From: Acidobacteriota bacterium
Lineage (GTDB): Bacteria > Acidobacteriota > Vicinamibacteria > Vicinamibacterales > JAFNAJ01
DNA length: 32,491 bases
Reading direction: 5' to 3'
Assembly: GCA_016789685.1 (NCBI GenBank)
Contig: JAEUQQ010000541.1
Span: forward strand, 1-32,491
Shown here piece after piece: positions 1-8,658 of the stretch. The notes beneath the pieces were generated by a model that worked only from the letters and a program-made list of their open reading frames with translations, was not told the origin of the DNA and ran no database searches. Every line of letters begins with the position of its first letter. The first letter of the stretch is position 1. The translations under genes were made by a program, and so were the position numbers.

Positions 1-124
1 TGAGGTCGTGGGCGATGCCCCCGGCCATGCGCCCGATCGCTTCCATGCGCTGGGCCTGCTGCATCCGCAGCTCGACGTCGTGCCGGCGCGCGGGAGGTAC
101 GTCGGGAGGAGGTGTGTGGGCCAT
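1..124 (-). CDS. Histidine kinase, N-terminal fragment (runs off window start)
   Basis: Reading the minus strand from an ATG at 124-122 gives an open frame to the window edge, 41 codons long. The visible protein has a short polar, proline-rich start (MAHTPPPDVPPARRHD) and then a helix ending in MEAIGRMAGGIAHDL. The last stretch is the classic phospho-acceptor box of a HisKA dimerisation domain, with the histidine at about residue 39. So this is a sensor kinase whose HisKA starts almost at the N-terminus, with no room for a sensor domain ahead of it. The ATG lies four bases below the stop codon of the upstream hybrid kinase, so the two are probably co-transcribed and may form one phosphorelay. 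The catalytic ATPase domain is outside the window. The identification as a kinase is strong for so short a piece; its ligand or target is unknown. Confidence 0.75.
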   Translation of the reverse strand, partial: MAHTPPPDVPPARRHDVELRMQQAQRMEAIGRMAGGIAHDL

Positions 125-128
125 GTCG

Positions 129-2174
129 TCACTCGACAATGTGGTCGATCACGAACCTGACGTCGCGCACGAGGAGTGGTGCCTCGGCGTCGAGCCGGGT
201 CGCGACCTGCCTGACGCGTTCGACGTCGCCCTCGAGCGCAGCGGCCTCGAGGTCGCTCGCCGTCGCCGACAGCGCCGAGGCCGCCATCGTCTGCAGGCTC
301 GATCGCATCGCGTGGGCGTATTGCTCGATCGCCTCGAGATCGAGCGCATCGATGGCGACGTGCACCCGGCGCACGAGGCGCTGCCAGCGGACGAGGAACA
401 CCGCGAGGCGCGCCGCCACGAGTTCCGCGTCGTTCGACAGCGCCCGCCACAACGCCTGCGGATCGAACGTCGAGACCTGCAGGGTCGCCACGCCGCGTTC
501 GTCGCGCGCTTCGGCGTGCGGCAGTGATCGACTCGGGTGCCACATCGGCGCCTGCATCGCCGACACACGCAGCGCGCGGCGCTCGCCGCCGCCGAGCGCC
601 GGCTCGTGCAGGCGTTCGACGATGCCGCGCAGGTCGCCGGGATCGAGCGGCTTGAGCACGCTGCGCGCGAAGCCCGCGCGCTCGCGTGCCGTCGTGTGCG
701 CACGGTAGCCGGCCGTCGTCACGAGTACCCGCGGCACATGGCGCAGGCGTCCGTCGTCATCCATCAGGCGCGCGAGCGCCGGTGCGTCTTCACCTCCGAG
801 GTTGTAGTCGACGAAGACGACGTCGAAGGGACGATGGCGCGCCGCCGCCGCCCGCATCTCGGCCAGGGCGTCTGCGCCCGTGGCAGCCGCCGCGGCCTCG
901 AGGCCAAGCAACGCCGCGTGCGCACAGAAGGCCTCGCGCGCGGTCGGGTGATCGTCGACCAGCAGCAGCCGGCGTGGCGGCAGCGGCGACGACGGTGCCT
1001 CGCGCGGCGCAGGCACGCCGAGGGGCAGCGAGGCGCGGAAGGTCGAGCCGGTCCCGACCGTGCTCTCGACCCACAGGCGGCCCGACATCAGGCGTGCGAG
1101 GCGGCTGGCGATCGTCAGCCCGAGCCCGATCCCGCCATGCCTCCGGGCCGTCGAGCCATCGACCTGCACGAACGGCTCGAAGATCTGCTCCTGTTCTTCG
1201 GGAGGGATGCCGATGCCTGTGTCGGCCACCTCGAGGTGGAGGTCGATGCCCGTCGGCGACACCGCGTGCGAAATCGACACCACGACCTCGCCGCGATCGG
1301 TGAACTTGATCGCGTTGCTCACGAGGTTCGTGAGCACCTGCCGGATCCGCACGGCATCGCCGAGGACGCGACGCGGCAGGACGGTGGCCTCGCGCAGTAC
1401 CAGCTCGAGGCCGCGCTCGTGCGCGCGCGGTGCGAGGCTCTTGAGTGTCTCGCCCGCCAGCACGCCGATGTCGATCTCGCGCGGCGACAGGTCGATGCGC
1501 TCGGCCTCGATACGCGAGATGTCGAGCACGTCGTCCATCAGGGCGATCAGCGTCGTCGCCGACTCCCGTGCCGTTTCGATGTACTCGCGCCGTTCGTCGT
1601 CGAGGTCGCCCTCGAGCGCCAGCGCGGTCATCCCCAGGATGGCGTGGAGCGGCGTCCGGAGTTCGTGGCTCATGTTGGCGACGAACTGCGAGCGTGCCCG
1701 CAGGGCCGCCAGTGCATCGTCGCGGGCGCGTTCGAGCTCGACGGCCTGCGCCCGGAGTTGCCCGGCCTGCGCCTCGACCATGGCCTCGGCCGCGCGGCGC
1801 TCGGTGACATCCTCGACCGTCGCGAGGAACCCGCGTACCGCGCTCGCGTTGGGCACGGGTACGCAGTGGATGTCGACCCAGCGGTCGCTGCCGCCGGTGT
1901 GCTGGAAGCGGTAGGTGCCTCGAAGCGTGCCGCGCGCTGCGATGGTCTCTCGCCAGACGGCGAGCGCCGCTTCGCGATCGTCGGGGTGAAACGCGCGGAC
2001 CCAGCCGTCGCCAAACGCCTCGGCCGCGGCCAGACCCGTCAGTTCCTCCCAGCGGGCATTGACACACTCGCACTGACCGGCCGCATCGGTTTCAAAGCAC
2101 CCGATCGGCAGGTGGCGTGCGAAGAGTTCGCACCGACGCAACGGGCCAGCGCCCAGGCCAGGAGACTCGTGCAT
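129..2174 (-). CDS. Hybrid sensor histidine kinase (PAS-HisKA-HATPase-REC-Hpt)
   Basis: This is a soluble multi-domain signalling kinase of 681 residues from the ATG at 2174; a TTG nine codons upstream is also open. Order of domains: a PAS domain at about 20-125, a short coiled coil, HisKA with phospho-acceptor His about 170 in ANMSHELRTPLHAI, and a HATPase domain with the N-box (LTNLVSNAIKFT) and G-boxes (DTGIGI, GGIGLGL). A receiver follows with LLLVDDH, phospho-acceptor Asp about 456 in VFVDYN and the conserved Lys in SVLKP, then a C-terminal Hpt domain with His about 621 in YAHAMRSS. No membrane segment is visible, so it should sense a cytoplasmic signal through PAS. All phosphorelay residues appear intact, so the His-Asp-His relay could pass phosphate to a separate regulator. 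A second kinase starts four bases downstream. No Shine-Dalgarno sequence is clear at either start, so the N-terminus is uncertain by a few residues. Confidence 0.93.
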   Translation of the reverse strand: MHESPGLGAGPLRRCELFARHLPIGCFETDAAGQCECVNARWEELTGLAAAEAFGDGWVRAFHPDDREAALAVWRETIAARGTLRGTYRFQHTGGSDRWVDIHCVPVPNASAVRGFLATVEDVTERRAAEAMVEAQAGQLRAQAVELERARDDALAALRARSQFVANMSHELRTPLHAILGMTALALEGDLDDERREYIETARESATTLIALMDDVLDISRIEAERIDLSPREIDIGVLAGETLKSLAPRAHERGLELVLREATVLPRRVLGDAVRIRQVLTNLVSNAIKFTDRGEVVVSISHAVSPTGIDLHLEVADTGIGIPPEEQEQIFEPFVQVDGSTARRHGGIGLGLTIASRLARLMSGRLWVESTVGTGSTFRASLPLGVPAPREAPSSPLPPRRLLLVDDHPTAREAFCAHAALLGLEAAAAATGADALAEMRAAAARHRPFDVVFVDYNLGGEDAPALARLMDDDGRLRHVPRVLVTTAGYRAHTTARERAGFARSVLKPLDPGDLRGIVERLHEPALGGGERRALRVSAMQAPMWHPSRSLPHAEARDERGVATLQVSTFDPQALWRALSNDAELVAARLAVFLVRWQRLVRRVHVAIDALDLEAIEQYAHAMRSSLQTMAASALSATASDLEAAALEGDVERVRQVATRLDAEAPLLVRDVRFVIDHIVE

Positions 2175-2260
2175 GTTGGGGAGACGGGTTGGGGGCGGCA
2201 AGAACCGTCAGGCCGATGCAACCGAAATCCGTGCCAACGCACGATCGCCCGATCCGTGCG

Positions 2261-3292
2261 TCAGGGGCGGAACTCGAAGAGGCCTGGGGTCACGAAGAGC
2301 CGGTTTCCCGGCGCGAAATGGAGGCTGGTTGGCGAAATCACCCCAGTCGCCCTGAACTGCACGGTGCGCACCTGGTCGCCGTCGGCATCGACGACGAACG
2401 TGTAGGGAATGACCAGCGAGACCCAGAGTTGCCCGTTCGGGCGGGCGGCCGCCGCCCGGACGACGGGCGGGACGAGCGGGATTTCTTCGCCGTCGATGGT
2501 CCGCCGAGGCCACGTCGTCGCCTGCACCGCCATGACGGGATCGAGTTCGCGGCCCTGGAGGCGGCGTTCGAAGACCAGGGTGCCGCGGGCATCGTAGCGC
2601 CTGATCACCGGGATGCCCGCCACGAACACGAACCAGAATCCGCCCTGCGGGTGTATCAGCGGAATCCCGACGTTCATCGCGAGGTGCACGGCACGGTCGC
2701 GTTCGAAGCCGGTCGTCCGCAGGTAGCCGAACGTGCGCAGGGGCGTCCCCGACATGCCGTACTCGGTGACCAGCCCGCCGGTCTCTGGCTGGTTGATGAG
2801 CACCGAGCGGCCCGTGAACGCCAGTGAGCCGACGCCGTTGAGGACGAGCGTGCCGAGGCTGACGCGCGGGGCGGCCTTGCCCGGCAGGTCGAAGCCCGCG
2901 ATGCGCGCGCCGTTGCGGTCGAACAACTGCACGCGCTCGCGCCCGTTGGGCGCGTCGGCGACGACGAACCAGCCGTCCTGCCCGCCGAGTTCAAAGGCCG
3001 ACGGGCCGAGGAGCCGGCCGTCTTCGAAGCCGATGGTGACGATCTTCGTGGCCGATGACAGGTCGGGCGGCAGGCGGTAGACCGTGTGCGCGCGTCGATC
3101 GAACACGTAGGCTGCCCCATCGACGCCCCGCTGGAACGCGAGGGGTTCCTCGAACTCGCCGGCGACGTGCGCAGGCACGCCTCCGACCGAGACGAGGGTC
3201 TCTGGCGACCTGGCGCTGACCAGCGCGGGGCTGCCGATCGCGGCCGCCAGCGTGGTCAGCCACTGCCGTCGCGTCAGTCGGCACGCGCGCAT
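2261..3292 (-). CDS. Exported beta-propeller-like protein with Tat-type signal
   Basis: The 343-residue product starts at an ATG preceded by a strong AAGGAGG ribosome site. The N-terminus has a twin-arginine type signal (TRRQWL followed by a hydrophobic, alanine-rich stretch ending near PALVSA), so it is likely exported, possibly folded, to the periplasm. The rest is a run of short beta-strand units with motifs such as FDRNGARIAGFDLPG and RRYDARGTLVFERRLQG, the pattern of NHL or 6-bladed beta-propeller proteins. No catalytic motif stands out. The start lies 18 bases below the stop of the dehydrogenase E1 gene, so the two could share a transcript, although a functional link is not obvious. The propeller fold is inferred from sequence rhythm only; treat it as a conserved hypothetical exported protein. 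Confidence 0.7.
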   Translation of the reverse strand: MRACRLTRRQWLTTLAAAIGSPALVSARSPETLVSVGGVPAHVAGEFEEPLAFQRGVDGAAYVFDRRAHTVYRLPPDLSSATKIVTIGFEDGRLLGPSAFELGGQDGWFVVADAPNGRERVQLFDRNGARIAGFDLPGKAAPRVSLGTLVLNGVGSLAFTGRSVLINQPETGGLVTEYGMSGTPLRTFGYLRTTGFERDRAVHLAMNVGIPLIHPQGGFWFVFVAGIPVIRRYDARGTLVFERRLQGRELDPVMAVQATTWPRRTIDGEEIPLVPPVVRAAAARPNGQLWVSLVIPYTFVVDADGDQVRTVQFRATGVISPTSLHFAPGNRLFVTPGLFEFRP

Positions 3293-3310
3293 GCCCGCCT
3301 CCTTCGCCGA

Positions 3311-5452
3311 TCAGTATCGCGCCAGCTGCACGATGGCCTTCAGCAGGTGCGTCGTCTGCGGCAGGATCACTTCCTCGAGGCCGGGAGCGTAGGCGACCGG
3401 CGCGTCGAGCGCGGCCACGCGGCGCACCGGCGCATCGAGCACGTCAAACAGTTCGTCGGCGATGCGCGCGGCGATCTCGGCCCCGAATCCGCACGTCAGC
3501 TGATCCTCGTGGGCGACGATGACGCGGTTGGTGGCGTGCACGGCCGCCGCGATGGCGTCCCAGTCGAAGGGCATGATGGTGCGCAGGTCGAGCACCCGCA
3601 CCGAGATGCCGTCTTTCTCGGCCTGCTGGGCGGCGAGCAGCGTGCGCTGGACGAGCGCGCCCCACGTGATCACCGTCAGGTCGGTGCCTTCGCGCCGGGT
3701 CACGGCCTTGCCGAACGGCACGGTGTAGTCGCTGCCGGGATACACGCCCTTGTTGTAGGTCTGTCGATACAGGTGCTTGTGCTCGAGGAAGAGCACCGGG
3801 TCGTCGCACCGGATGGCCGTGCGCAGCAGTCCCGCGGCGTCGACGGCGTTCGACGGGAACACCACGCGGATCCCCGGGCAGTGCGCGAAGATGCTCTCGC
3901 CGCTCTGGGAGTGATACGGCGCGCCGCCACGGAGGTATCCCCCGATGGGCACCCGCACCACCATCGGGCAGCTCCAGTGGTTGCCCGAGCGATAGCGCAT
4001 CATCGCCATCTCGTCGCGCAGTTGCATCATGGCGGGCCAGATGTAGTCGAAGAACTGGATTTCGACGACGGGCTTGAGCCCGCGCGTGGCCATCCCGACG
4101 GCGCGGCCGACGATGTTGGCCTCGGCGAGCGGCGAGTTGAACACGCGCTGCGATCCGAAGGCCCGCTGCAGGCCGTGCGTCACCTTGAACACGCCGCCCT
4201 TGCCCGACACCGTGGCGAGCTTCTCGTCGACGCTCGCATCGGCGACGTCCTCGCCAAAGACGACGATCCGCGGGTTGCGCGACATCTCGTCCTTGAGGGT
4301 GCGGTTGATGGCCGCGACCATCGTGTCGGCGCGGCCCTCGGTCTCGGCCGTGCGTTCGAAGGCACGCGACGTCGGATCGACATCGTGCGAGTAGACGTAC
4401 CACATGGCCGTCTCGATGCCCGGCTTCGGTGCCGCGAGCGCCCGTTGCGCGGCGTCGGCGACTTCGGCATCGACATCCCTGGCCATCGTGCCGAGGTCGT
4501 CGGCCGTGGCCACGTTCGCCTCGGTGAGCAACGCGGCGAGACGCGCGATCGGGTCGCGCGAGGCTTCGGCGGCACGCTCGTCGGGCGTCTTGTAGAGGCG
4601 CTCGTCGTCAGAGAGCGAGTGCGAGTAGGGACGCGTGACCTTCGCGTGCACCAGCACGGGGCCCTTGCGTGCGCGCGCGTGCGCCACGGCTTCGGCCATG
4701 CGGGCGTAGCTCTCGACGAAGTCGGTGCCGTCAGCGCGCAGCACGTGCAGGCCGGGGAAGCCCTCGACGAGCTTCGACACGTCGCCGCCCGGCGTCTGCG
4801 CCGCCACGGGCACCGAGATGGCGTAGCCGTTGTCCTCGATCAGGTAGATCAACGGCAGGCGCTTGTTGCAGGCCGTGTTGAGCGATTCCCAGAACTCGCC
4901 CTCGCTCGTCGTGCCGTCGCCCAGCGACACGTACACGACCTCGTCGTCACGAAACGGGACGGTGGCGGGGTCGATGCCCGGAATGCGGGCGGCCAGGTGG
5001 CCGACCTCGGCGCACCCGACGGCCTGCAGGCACTGCGTGCCCGTGGGGCTCGATTGCGAGACGATGTGGAGCTGGCGGTGTCCCCAGTGCGACGGCATCT
5101 GCCGTCCGCCCGAGGCGGGATCGTCCGCGGCGCCGACGGCCTGCAGGAACATGTCGTACGGCGTCACGCCGAGGGCGAGGCAGAGGGCGCGGTCGCGATA
5201 GTAGGGATAGAACCAGTCGTGCCCGCCGCGCAGGTGCGCGCCGGCCGCGGTGAGGATCGCCTCGTGGCCGGCACCGCTGATCTGGAAGAAGATCTGGCTC
5301 TGGTTCTTGAGCTGGATCTCCTTGTCGTCGATGCGGCGCGAGAGCAGCATCGTCCGGTAGGCCCGCAGGAGGTCGTCGCGCGTGAGCCCGGCCGCCCGCG
5401 CAGGCGCAAGGCGGTCGCCGGAGGCGGCGGACGTGACGGCACTCTTCATCAA
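3311..5452 (-). CDS. Fused E1 alpha/beta subunit of a 2-oxo acid dehydrogenase
   Basis: The product is a thiamine-diphosphate-dependent E1 enzyme, decarboxylating a 2-oxo acid and passing the acyl group to a lipoylated E2. In most bacteria alpha and beta chains are separate; here one 713-residue chain holds both. The N-terminal half (about 25-345) is the alpha domain, with the ThDP motif running from GDGTTSEG (about residue 177) to EDNGYAIS. The C-terminal half has the transketolase pyrimidine-binding domain ([42 protein letters not shown]) and the transketolase C domain ([25 protein letters not shown]). The beta part is closest in style to branched-chain 2-oxoisovalerate dehydrogenase; pyruvate or acetoin cannot be excluded. 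No E2 or E3 gene is nearby. The start is supported by AAAGGA upstream and a perfect -10 box at 5512-5517. Confidence 0.93.
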   Translation of the reverse strand: MMKSAVTSAASGDRLAPARAAGLTRDDLLRAYRTMLLSRRIDDKEIQLKNQSQIFFQISGAGHEAILTAAGAHLRGGHDWFYPYYRDRALCLALGVTPYDMFLQAVGAADDPASGGRQMPSHWGHRQLHIVSQSSPTGTQCLQAVGCAEVGHLAARIPGIDPATVPFRDDEVVYVSLGDGTTSEGEFWESLNTACNKRLPLIYLIEDNGYAISVPVAAQTPGGDVSKLVEGFPGLHVLRADGTDFVESYARMAEAVAHARARKGPVLVHAKVTRPYSHSLSDDERLYKTPDERAAEASRDPIARLAALLTEANVATADDLGTMARDVDAEVADAAQRALAAPKPGIETAMWYVYSHDVDPTSRAFERTAETEGRADTMVAAINRTLKDEMSRNPRIVVFGEDVADASVDEKLATVSGKGGVFKVTHGLQRAFGSQRVFNSPLAEANIVGRAVGMATRGLKPVVEIQFFDYIWPAMMQLRDEMAMMRYRSGNHWSCPMVVRVPIGGYLRGGAPYHSQSGESIFAHCPGIRVVFPSNAVDAAGLLRTAIRCDDPVLFLEHKHLYRQTYNKGVYPGSDYTVPFGKAVTRREGTDLTVITWGALVQRTLLAAQQAEKDGISVRVLDLRTIMPFDWDAIAAAVHATNRVIVAHEDQLTCGFGAEIAARIADELFDVLDAPVRRVAALDAPVAYAPGLEEVILPQTTHLLKAIVQLARY

Positions 5453-5616
5453 TCTGGTCCTTTACGATGCGCCAGGCGCATAAGCGCCAGGAGCCTGTTC
5501 CAAAACCGCCGATTATACCGCGCGCCCCGCGCCCCACCCCGCGAGGTGACCGGCCGCGTGGCAGGCCCGACGCCTGCGGCCCACCCGGCGCCGTGGCGCC
5601 GCTCGACGCGCGCGGG
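5453..5616. other. Intergenic region between E1 gene and cupin: hairpins and promoter
   Basis: This gap of 164 bases separates two minus-strand genes. Just below the cupin stop lie two hairpins. One has 6-bp arms at 5561-5566 and 5572-5577. The other is a near-palindrome at 5586-5601 (CGGCGCC, two bases, GGCGCCG). Neither is followed by a T-run, so they are not classic intrinsic terminators, but they could mark the 3' end of the cupin transcript. Nearer the E1 gene is a -10 box (5512-5517). The E1 leader also holds a 5-bp hairpin (GGCGC, ATAA, GCGCC) around 5475-5490. I see no coding sequence here. Confidence 0.5.
5512..5517 (-). promoter_or_regulatory. Probable -10 box for the E1 gene
   Basis: On the minus strand these bases read TATAAT, a perfect sigma-70 type -10 box and rare by chance in such GC-rich DNA. 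The expected start of transcription, near 5505, leaves a leader of about 50 bases before the E1 ATG. I see no good TTGACA-like -35 box at the usual spacing. This supports a transcript of its own for the E1 gene rather than pure read-through from the cupin gene. Confidence 0.5.
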
Positions 5617-6003
5617 CTAGGTGCCGGTCGGCGGCTTGTGGAAGTAGTCGTCGGTCTTGTCGAGCCAGTCCTGGCGGATCGGGCTGAAGATGTCGAGTTC
5701 GAACGTGTCGTCGAGGGCCTCGGCCTGGTGGGGCACCCACGAGGGAATGTGCAGCACCTCGCCCTCGCGCACGGTGATCTCCTCACCGTTGACGAGGAAC
5801 CGCAGGGCGCCCTGCAGGACGTAGGTCATCTGCTCGCTCTCGTGCGAGTGCATGGGCACGATCGCGCCCTTCTTGAGGTAGATCTGCGCGAGCATCTCGC
5901 GCTCGCCCGTGACGAACTTGCGCGAGATCATCTCGGTGACCTTCTCGAGCGCAATCTCGTCCCAGCGATGCAGGCGTACGGCAGCAGTCGGTATCTGACT
6001 CAT
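5617..6003 (-). CDS. Small single-domain cupin protein
   Basis: The start is the ATG at 6003-6001, preceded by GGAGAA at good spacing, giving a 128-residue protein; the longer open frame upstream runs through a repeat array and is not credible. The chain is one cupin barrel. The first motif is GAIVPMHSHESEQMTYVLQG, with likely metal ligands His52, His54 and Gln58. The second is GEVLHIPSWVPHQAEA, with His92. Gln in place of the usual Glu is common in this family. Similar small cupins act as dioxygenases, isomerases or sensors, and the sequence alone does not say which. It lies downstream of a rhomboid protease gene, separated by 208 bases that contain the 52-bp tandem repeats, and may or may not share its transcript. 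Confidence 0.85.
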   Translation of the reverse strand: MSQIPTAAVRLHRWDEIALEKVTEMISRKFVTGEREMLAQIYLKKGAIVPMHSHESEQMTYVLQGALRFLVNGEEITVREGEVLHIPSWVPHQAEALDDTFELDIFSPIRQDWLDKTDDYFHKPPTGT

Positions 6004-6056
6004 GACCAGTTCTCCGGGCAGCGGTCCCGCCATTCTACAGTCGCCACCCCAGGTTC

Positions 6057-6212
6057 GAGCCTGCACGCGAAGCGCGTCCAGGTCCGCCCGCGCGCCGCCC
6101 CCGGGTTTGAGCCTGTACGCGCAGCGCGTCCAGGTTCCCCCGCGCGAAGCCCCCGGGCTTGAGCCTGTACGCGCAGCGCGTCCAGGTTCCTCCCGCGCGA
6201 AGCTCTCAGCTC
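6057..6212. repeat. Three tandem 52-bp hairpin repeats
   Basis: Three units begin at 6057, 6109 and 6161, an exact 52-base period. Each starts GAGCCTG and contains an imperfect palindrome, CCTG-n-ACGCG, a three-base loop, CGCGT-n-CAGG (6112-6134 in the second unit). The first two units are alignable over their full length; the third diverges in its last ten or so bases. The single differences keep the stem intact: the unpaired base in the left arm is C in unit 1 and T in units 2 and 3, and the loop is AAG or CAG. The array fills the gap between the rhomboid stop and the cupin start. It looks like a clustered REP/BIME-type element rather than CRISPR, since no unique spacers separate the units. 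Confidence 0.85.
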
Positions 6213-6973
6213 TAGTGCTTCCCGTCCCAGCGCGAGCGTCCACCCGACACGACTTCGAAGTTGCGCCGCATGCGCCCCATCTTCCACTTGAGGTAGCGGT
6301 ACTTGATCTCTGCGACGAGGCCGCCGCCCCCGCTGCCCCGGCCGTGCAGATAGAGCCAGCCGGCGACGAGGCCGCCGAGGTGCGTGGCGTGGGCGACCCC
6401 GCTGCCGCTCGAGGTGGCGGCAAACCACAGCGCCATGGCGCCCATGATGATGACGAAGATGCGTGCCGGCACGGGGAAGACGAAGAACATCAGCACTTGC
6501 CGCGACGGAAAGTACTTGGCCCAGGCCAGCAGCAGGCCGTAGATCGCGCCAGACGCCCCCATCGTGATCGTGAGGTAGATCGACGACGTCGCGTCGAACG
6601 GCAGCAGCGACGCCACGAGTGTGGTCAGGGCGGCGCCGACGCCGCACACCGCGTAGTACGTAGCGAAGCGCTGTGTGCCCCAGAGCCGCTCGAGCTCGAC
6701 GCCGAACATCCACAGCGCCAGCATGTTGAACACGAGGTGCATCAGGTCGAGGTGCAGGAAGGCGTAGGTGGCGGCCTGCCAGAGCCAGAGGTCGCCGAAC
6801 ACCGCGGCCGGCGTCAGGCCAAGGTAGATCGAGAGCCGCGGCGCGACGGCCGTGACGACGAACATCGCGACGTTGGCGATGATCAGCGCCTGGACCGCGG
6901 GCGTCAGCGGGCCGGGGCCGAACGAGACCGACTGGGCGTAGGGATTGCGGCGCACGGGGCGGAATCGTACCAC
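6212..6973 (-). CDS. Rhomboid family intramembrane serine protease
   Basis: The product, 253 residues from a GTG at 6973-6971, is a membrane protease that cuts transmembrane helices of substrate proteins within the bilayer. The catalytic dyad is visible: Ser141 in GASGAIYG and His198 in HATHLGGLVAG. The conserved His79 and Asn83 of the second helix (HLVFNM) should form the oxyanion hole. About six hydrophobic helices fit the basic rhomboid core, followed by a basic C-terminal tail rich in Arg and Lys that should be cytoplasmic. The L1-loop tryptophan/arginine region (WMFGVELERLWGTQRF) is also typical. MurJ lies 56 bases upstream on the same strand, so co-transcription is possible. Its substrates cannot be read from sequence. 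Confidence 0.95.
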   Translation of the reverse strand: MVRFRPVRRNPYAQSVSFGPGPLTPAVQALIIANVAMFVVTAVAPRLSIYLGLTPAAVFGDLWLWQAATYAFLHLDLMHLVFNMLALWMFGVELERLWGTQRFATYYAVCGVGAALTTLVASLLPFDATSSIYLTITMGASGAIYGLLLAWAKYFPSRQVLMFFVFPVPARIFVIIMGAMALWFAATSSGSGVAHATHLGGLVAGWLYLHGRGSGGGGLVAEIKYRYLKWKMGRMRRNFEVVSGGRSRWDGKH

Positions 6974-7029
6974 ACGGCCCCGGTAGCGGGCGGCCGTGCG
7001 CGGCGTCCGCCCCCGGCAGGCCGGTGAGG

Positions 7030-8658
7030 CTAGCGGCGGGCGCGACGCAGCAGCTTCGCGCGCACCAGCGCGACGGCGTCGGTGAACTCGGCGACGTGCA
7101 GCAGCCGGGCCGAGAGGCCGAGCGTGATCACGCCGCCGCCGATGGCGATGGCCACGCGGAGCAGCTTCCCCGTGAAGCCGCCGACATCGACGAGCGGGGC
7201 GACGAACGCGTCAATCCCCAGCACGACCGCGCCCATCACCAGCGAGGCCGCGAGGATGCGCGCGAGGGCGCCCGCGACGCGTCGTTCGTCGAGTCCGCCC
7301 AGCTTCCGCCGGAGCAGGATGACGAGCGCGCCCGCGTTGAACACGGCGGCCAGGGCGGTGCCCACGGCGAGGCCGCGGTAGCCGAAGGGGCCGACCAGGG
7401 CCAGGTTGAGCCCGACGTTCACCACCATCGAGAGGATGCTCACCATCACCGGCGTGCGCGCGTCGCGCAAGGCGTAGAAGGCCGGCGAGGCGAGCTTGAC
7501 GGCCGAGTAGCCCAGCAGGCCCGGGGCGTAGCACAGCAGCGCGGCGGCCGTCGCGGCCGTGTCGTCGGGCGTGAAGGCGCCGCGCTCGAAGATCAGCGCG
7601 ACGATTGGCGTGGCGAGCGCCATCAACCCGATCGTGGCCGGCACGTTGAGCATCAGCATCAGCCGCATGCCCGCCGACAGCGTCCGCCGCATGCCCGGCA
7701 GGTCGCCGCGATTCGCATCGGCCGACAGTGACGGCAGCGAGGCCGACGCGACCGACACGCCGAACAGGCCAATCGGCAGGTACATCAGCCTGAACGAGTA
7801 GTTGAGCACCGCGACGGCACCCGTGCCCTCGCCCGTGGCGAGCAGGGTGTTGACGAACAGGTTGATCTGCACGGCAGCGAGTCCGACCGTGCTCGGGATC
7901 ATCAGCAGCAGCACCTCGCGGACGCGGCTGTCACGCGGCGCCAGCTCGAAGCCGAAGCGGAACCCCTCCTTCCGCAACGCCGGCCACTGCACGATGAATT
8001 GCAGGAAGCCGCCGAGCAGCGTGCCGAACGCGAGACCGGTGGCCGCGTGCATGCCCAGCGACGGCATCAACGGCACGATCCCGATGGCGGCGGCGATCGC
8101 GCCGACGTTGAACAGGGCCGGCGACAACGCGGGGATGAAGAAATGCCGCAACGCGTTGAGCATCCCCATGCACGCCACCGCGAGGGCGACGAGCACGAGG
8201 AAGGGGAACATGATCCGCGTGAGGTAGACGGTGAGTTCGAGCTTGCCAGGCACGGCCGCGTAGTCGCCTGCGTACCAGCGCGACAGCGGCTCGGCGAACA
8301 CGATGCCCAGCACGCTCACGACGCCCGTGACGACCAGCAGCAGGCTGATGATCCGGCGGCCCAGGGCCCACGCGGCCTCGCGCCCCTCGTTGTTGAGCGC
8401 GCGCGTGAACGCCGGCACGAACGCCGCGCTCATGGCGCCCTCGGCGAAGAGGTCGCGCAACAGGTTGGGGATGCGGAACGCGACCGTGAAGGCGTCCATC
8501 ACGTCGCCGGCGCCGAACAGGCCGGCGTAGAGGACGTCGCGCGCCAGACCCAGGACACGGCTCGCCATCGTGGCGATCCCGACCAGCCCCGCCGACCGCG
8601 CGAGTGTCGATGAACCTGTGCTGGCTGGGGGGCCGGAGTCTGACGCGGGAGTGTTCAC
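7030..8658 (-). CDS. murJ: Lipid II flippase MurJ (MviN family)
   Basis: MurJ moves lipid-linked peptidoglycan precursor across the inner membrane. The 542-residue protein has the family's usual length and many hydrophobic helices, consistent with the 14-helix MOP/MVF fold. The N-terminal signature is clear: ASRVLGLARDVLYAGLFGAGDVMDAFTVAFRIPNLLRDLFAEGAMSAAFVPAF, here spanning about residues 33-85, includes the conserved Arg and Asp residues of the central cavity. The start is a GTG at 8658-8656; an N-terminal tail of about 20 polar residues precedes the family signature, so the true start could be slightly further in. A gap of 286 bases separates it from the GT4 gene upstream, so it probably has its own promoter. 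Given the glycan genes around it, a role with another lipid-linked substrate is possible but less likely than the standard one. Confidence 0.95.
   Translation of the reverse strand: MNTPASDSGPPASTGSSTLARSAGLVGIATMASRVLGLARDVLYAGLFGAGDVMDAFTVAFRIPNLLRDLFAEGAMSAAFVPAFTRALNNEGREAAWALGRRIISLLLVVTGVVSVLGIVFAEPLSRWYAGDYAAVPGKLELTVYLTRIMFPFLVLVALAVACMGMLNALRHFFIPALSPALFNVGAIAAAIGIVPLMPSLGMHAATGLAFGTLLGGFLQFIVQWPALRKEGFRFGFELAPRDSRVREVLLLMIPSTVGLAAVQINLFVNTLLATGEGTGAVAVLNYSFRLMYLPIGLFGVSVASASLPSLSADANRGDLPGMRRTLSAGMRLMLMLNVPATIGLMALATPIVALIFERGAFTPDDTAATAAALLCYAPGLLGYSAVKLASPAFYALRDARTPVMVSILSMVVNVGLNLALVGPFGYRGLAVGTALAAVFNAGALVILLRRKLGGLDERRVAGALARILAASLVMGAVVLGIDAFVAPLVDVGGFTGKLLRVAIAIGGGVITLGLSARLLHVAEFTDAVALVRAKLLRRARR

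Noticed and set aside
2175..2201. TTG start of the hybrid kinase
   Set aside because: TTG is rare, there is no Shine-Dalgarno sequence before it, and the PAS domain begins well after the ATG at 2174, so the extra nine residues are not needed.
3086..5620. Open frame of 844 codons on the plus strand across the E1 gene
   Set aside because: It is antisense to a clear enzyme, rich in Arg, His and Gly as expected from a GC-rich shadow frame, and has no recognisable motif.
6057..6212. CRISPR array
   Set aside because: The repeats are directly tandem with no unique spacers, there are only three, and no cas gene is near.
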